Below, piece by piece: positions 61,138-64,000 of a stretch of DNA of 64,000 nt. A model generated the notes under the pieces. The model made no database searches and had not been told where the DNA came from. It worked only from the letters and a program-made list of their open reading frames with translations. Within the stretch, counting starts at the first letter, position 1, and each line of letters opens with the position of its first letter. This DNA comes from Rhododendron vialii (Eukaryota > Streptophyta > Magnoliopsida > Ericales > Ericaceae): NCBI RefSeq assembly GCF_030253575.1, contig NC_080564.1:28919561-28983560 (forward strand), read 5' to 3'. Both the position numbers and the translations under genes were made by a program.

Positions 61138-61515
61138 TGTTAGACTTTATCCCACATCACTCATCTAAGTCACCCAAGCTTGGTTAATATATTCTAAAGG
61201 CTACTCTACCTATTGCCCATTGGTTTTAGGTTAGAACCCTCCAATAAATCTAACATACTATCAGAGCTAGGTCTTGGGTAGTCTCACCTCACATGGTCAA
61301 GTCTCCATCACCCGAGTCAAATCTCCTTGTCTCCTCAATTCGTACCTCCACGTGCATCTGGGTTGCATGGAGGGCTGGGGGGTGTTGGGGGTTTCCGTAT
61401 CGCTCATTTCAGACACCCAAGTATCTAAGCCATCCAAGCTTGGTTAATATATTCTAGAGTATAACCCATCTATTGCCAATTGATTTTAGGTTGGAACCCT
61501 CCAATAAATCTAGCA
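61138..61515 (+). mobile_element. TRIM-like miniature LTR retrotransposon
   Basis: Two diverged direct repeats: 61138-61255 (starts TGTTAGAC, ends TCTAACA) and 61383-61515 (starts TGTTGG, ends TCTAGCA), sharing CCAAGCTTGGTTAATATATT and CCTCCAATAAATCTA blocks. Directly after the first comes TACTATCAGAGC, a tRNA-Met-type primer site; before the second is a G-rich tract (GGGCTGGGGGG). Internal region is only about 127 bp and non-coding. Flanking target duplications were not found (AAATG versus GTACC), so recombination or decay is likely. Confidence 0.75.
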
Positions 61516-61615
61516 GTACCAATCCCATAAATAAAACTGAACCTGGGACATGGAAGTTATAAGCTACTGTAAAGAAATGGGTATGCTGTAATTTCCTAAT
61601 CCATCCCCAACTCCT

Positions 61616-61879
61616 GAAAAACCAGAACCCCAAGGGGTTGGCCGGGTGGTCAAGGCCTGGACTTAAGATTTGCTCCCTCCTGAAATCTCAAGTTCAAAAC
61701 CTCCTACGTGCTATTAACTCTTTTGGGGCCAGTCTCTACGGAGGTTTGCTCTGGTTTTAATATAGCTCCATACAAGTGGACAGTAGAATTGGCCCAAGAT
61801 TAGTCAAGGTCTGCGTAAGCCAGCCCGGACACTCGAGTTATAAATAATAATAATATAAAAAAACAACGGAAAAACCAGA
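61616..61879 (+). mobile_element. tRNA-derived SINE with 11-bp target duplication
   Basis: Element about 61627-61868, flanked by GAAAAACCAGA at 61616-61626 and 61869-61879 (perfect). A box near 61640 (GGCCGGGTGGTCAAGG) and B box-like AGTTCAAAACCTC at 61691-61703 suggest a tRNA ancestor. It ends in an AATAATAATA / A-rich tail. It sits in intron 1 of the CCR-like pseudogene on the opposite strand. Confidence 0.85.
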
Positions 61880-62157
61880 TGTAAATGATCCAAACACAAA
61901 AGTGAACGATTGTCAGATAAGTTATGCACAAAGAAACAAAAAGAAAAAAGAGATACGGGAAATGGGAAGTGAAATAAGAGGTACTAACTGAGGCTGCGAA
62001 CGGTGCCTTTGACAGTATAACCACGGTCGAGCAACAGCTTCACTATCCATGATGCTATGTAACCCGACGCCCCTGTCACGCACACTACCTTCCCTGCTCC
62101 GCTCATCCTCTCTCTCGCTCTCTCTCTCTCTCTGTCTGCCTAAATTGTCGAGTTCAG

Positions 62158-62171
62158 GAATATATATATAA
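62158..62171 (-). promoter_or_regulatory. TATA-like box of the CCR-like gene
   Basis: TTATATATATATTCC on the minus strand, about 55 bases upstream of the ATG at 62106, followed by a GA-rich (CT on plus) leader. A MITE begins immediately upstream. Confidence 0.5.
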
Positions 62172-62545
62172 GTAAGCTTCTAATGCGGAACTCCGCATCC
62201 AAGCAAAGTGCGGATCACCCCATTTCTCTCTTTTTCCGATTGAATTTTGATGATTCGAGTCATTCAATGTGTTCATAACGTGATTTTAATTGTAACAGCG
62301 AGAAATTGGCAAAAAAAGACCGGGAATGGCTTGATTTTAGCAGTTTTTATTTGAACCGTTCAATAAAAAATAAACAAAAACTACTCGGATGAAACTCTTC
62401 CCGTTTTTTTTTTTTACTGATTTCTCGCGAGTACCCTTAAAATCACGTTCTGAACACATTGAGCGACACGGATCATCGAAATTCGATCGGAAAAAGAGAG
62501 GTCCGCACTATGCTTGAATGCGAAGGTCCGCATTAGAAACTTACT
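62171..62545. mobile_element. MITE, 375 bp, abutting the CCR-like promoter
   Basis: Ends AGTAAGCTTCTAATGCGGA and TCCGCATTAGAAACTTACT are inverted repeats that continue inwards for about 110 bp, including GTGCGGA / TCCGCAC, 'ctttttccgattgaa' and 'aaatcacgtt' blocks. TA-rich flanks hide any target duplication. Confidence 0.8.
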
Positions 62546-62689
62546 TTATATATTTTGAAAGTCGAGAATTTGGACAAAATGGCATCTGTGGTAAGCAATA
62601 CTTTAGAGCATCAACATCAGTTTCGCAATACAAGATTTTTGAACTGTGCTATTCACACAGAGAAAATCCAAACAGATCACGCACAGATT

Positions 62690-62985
62690 TTTTGTAGGGC
62701 CTATTATGGGTCCCACACAAACAATTCAAATCGTTCATTAAATGTAAAACATTTTTTCAAAGGTCTTCGCAAAAAATCAGCTCAATCCAATATCTATAGA
62801 TACTCGATCCAATAATCTAACTTTTCATTCGGATTTTAGGATAATGAAAAAATAGATGATTGGATCGAGCACCTATAGGTATCGGATTGAACAAATTTTT
62901 TACGGAGGCTCTTTAAAAAATGTTTTACATTTAATGAACGATTTGGATTGTTTGATATCCCATGTGTGACCTCTTTGAAATATCA
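62690..62985. repeat. Long inverted repeat element
   Basis: Arms about 62709-62817 and 62850-62963 are complementary with about 85-90% match by eye; both contain 'cgttcattaaatgtaaaac'. The loop is about 32 bases. Shares the 'aaaaatcagctcaatcc' phrase with 36013-36316. Confidence 0.75.
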
Positions 62986-62999
62986 GAAAATACCCAACC

Positions 63000-64000
63000 A
63001 CTGACCCATTTCAGAACAATGCCCCTTCTCTTCAAGTTATAAACAGAAAACAAACTTTGATGTGTTTGATCACTTGAGATAAGCGAGAAAACCATGTTTT
63101 GAGAAATAAATTATGGCTTGTAAATGTGGTCTTGTTCTGAATATACTGATGACAATATCTCAATAATACGAACAGGCCTGATGAAGAATGGCCATGATCC
63201 AGACAACTTAACGAATAAACAAGAACTGATAAAAGACCATGTGTTTGGATATGATACACCGTGCGACGCATCAAAACGCTGCGCGGCGTGATGTATCCAG
63301 CACAGTGACTGTTTTTATTTTTGAAAATAGTTTTTAAGTCGATATTTTACCAAAAGGAGGTGAGTTTAACTACAGAAAAATTCCCTCAGGGTCAGAACTG
63401 AGCCTAACCCAAGGAAACTTGGTTTTTACCTTTGATCTTAAGCTTGAACAAAGGCGAATTAATGATGGATGAATGTGGATGAGATTGGATGAGATATGAC
63501 GAATGTGGGTATGAAAGGTTGTTGGTTGTTTTGATGGGTGAGATCTTAAAATTAGTAAAAGACTAGCTTTGATGGTGAGAAGAAAAATGGGGTGTTTTGA
63601 GAAAGAAAGTACCTAGAGAATGTCTTTAGAGCAACATTCTCAAAGTTTACGAGTGAGAAGTGGGTGTGAAAGCATGATGAGAGAGAAAGAGAATTTCAGG
63701 GCCCCTTTCTCTTGAGTGCAGGAGTGTATTTATAGACAAGACCGAGGATTTTGAATTCAAAATAGGGAATGTATTTTCTGGGCGGGCTTGAAGTGCTTTT
63801 TCAGCTTAGCCAATTTGTAGTTGTGGCTCAAGTGGATGTGGCCGATAGCGAGCTGAGCCGGTCAGAACTTTATCCAAAATGTCGTGCGGTTGACCTCATA
63901 ACCTCGTGCGGTTTAATGAAATTCATTATGTCGTGCGGTGTAGAGATGTGTCGTGCGGTAGTAAAAATCCAGTTCCGGGCTTTTGGACTTATTTTAGGCT
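63000..64000 (-). promoter_or_regulatory. Possible LTR or promoter region at window end
   Basis: On the minus strand a TATA box CTATAAATAC (63725-63734) is preceded by four copies of ACCGCACGA (complement of TCGTGCGGT at 63882, 63904, 63931 and 63951) and followed by a GA/CT-rich leader. This layout is common in plant LTRs, but neither terminus nor a coding region lies inside the window. Confidence 0.4.

Larger units (their letters stand above)
52161..62106 (-). pseudogene. Cinnamoyl-CoA reductase-like NAD(P)-dependent reductase, disrupted
   Basis: Extended short-chain dehydrogenase of the CCR/dihydroflavonol-reductase group. Exons on the minus strand: E1 62106-61989 (cofactor site [13 protein letters not shown]), E2 59898-59729 ([18 protein letters not shown], then HTASPVF), E3 remnant split by a copia element (57760-57666 and 55529-about 55448), E4 55008-54843 ([16 protein letters not shown]; YxxxK catalytic pair; [12 protein letters not shown]), E5 53332-53156 (AYEVSSASGRYCLV) and E6 52332-52161 (ESLGIRFTPLEVTL, ends ESLKEKNFLQF). 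Damage: the E2 donor position reads CAG|CT instead of CAG|GT; E3 is decayed and interrupted; E5 lacks one base near 53295 (frame VDVR then a stop; exon phase arithmetic, 1+177, also fails by one). The mostly good codons imply recent loss. An assembly error could explain E5 but not E3. Confidence 0.85.

Overview
The window is nuclear DNA of a flowering plant, almost certainly a core eudicot. The evidence is spliced genes with plant introns, plant-only protein families (sieve element occlusion protein, chloroplast RNA-binding protein), a nuclear tRNA gene, and a dense load of plant transposons: Ty3/gypsy chromovirus, Ty1/copia, Harbinger- and Stowaway-type MITEs, SINEs and a TRIM-like element. 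The species cannot be fixed from sequence alone. Most of the 64 kb is repeat or intron.

Layout. 1-9.8 kb: two tandem copies of a chloroplast ribonucleoprotein (two-RRM) gene. The first is cut by the window edge but open in all visible exons. The second has a premature stop and no in-frame start. Paralogous alignment of the copies exposes two transposon insertions present only in copy 1. 9.8-14.3 kb: no recognisable gene, several tandem duplications. 14.5-18.4 kb: a complete seven-exon sieve element occlusion (SEO) gene, plus strand. 18.4-23.7 kb: repeats, including one TIR element nested in a Harbinger-type MITE. 23.7-32.1 kb: a full-length but dead gypsy (Tekay-like) LTR retrotransposon. 32.3 kb: tRNA-Thr(UGU). 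33-36.3 kb: MITEs. 36.7-42.3 kb: a complete five-exon ABHD17-type alpha/beta hydrolase gene, plus strand. 42.7-45 kb: foldback elements, SINE and MITEs. 45.3-49.2 kb: a complete autophagy gene ATG16, whose start codon appears to be split by a 68-bp intron. 50.9-51.2 kb: a possible small secreted peptide on the minus strand. 52.2-62.1 kb: a cinnamoyl-CoA-reductase-like gene on the minus strand, broken by a 1-base deletion, a lost splice donor and a 5'-truncated copia element whose 599-codon pol ORF is still open. 62.2-64 kb: MITE, inverted-repeat element, and a probable LTR or promoter region running off the end.

The genes are unrelated to one another in pathway (plastid RNA processing, phloem sealing, lipase/thioesterase-type hydrolase, autophagy, phenylpropanoid-type reductase), which is normal for a plant chromosome arm. 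No previously undescribed molecular system was found. The most informative observations are evolutionary: datable insertions seen against a paralogous empty site, nested transposons, and a gene caught in decay.
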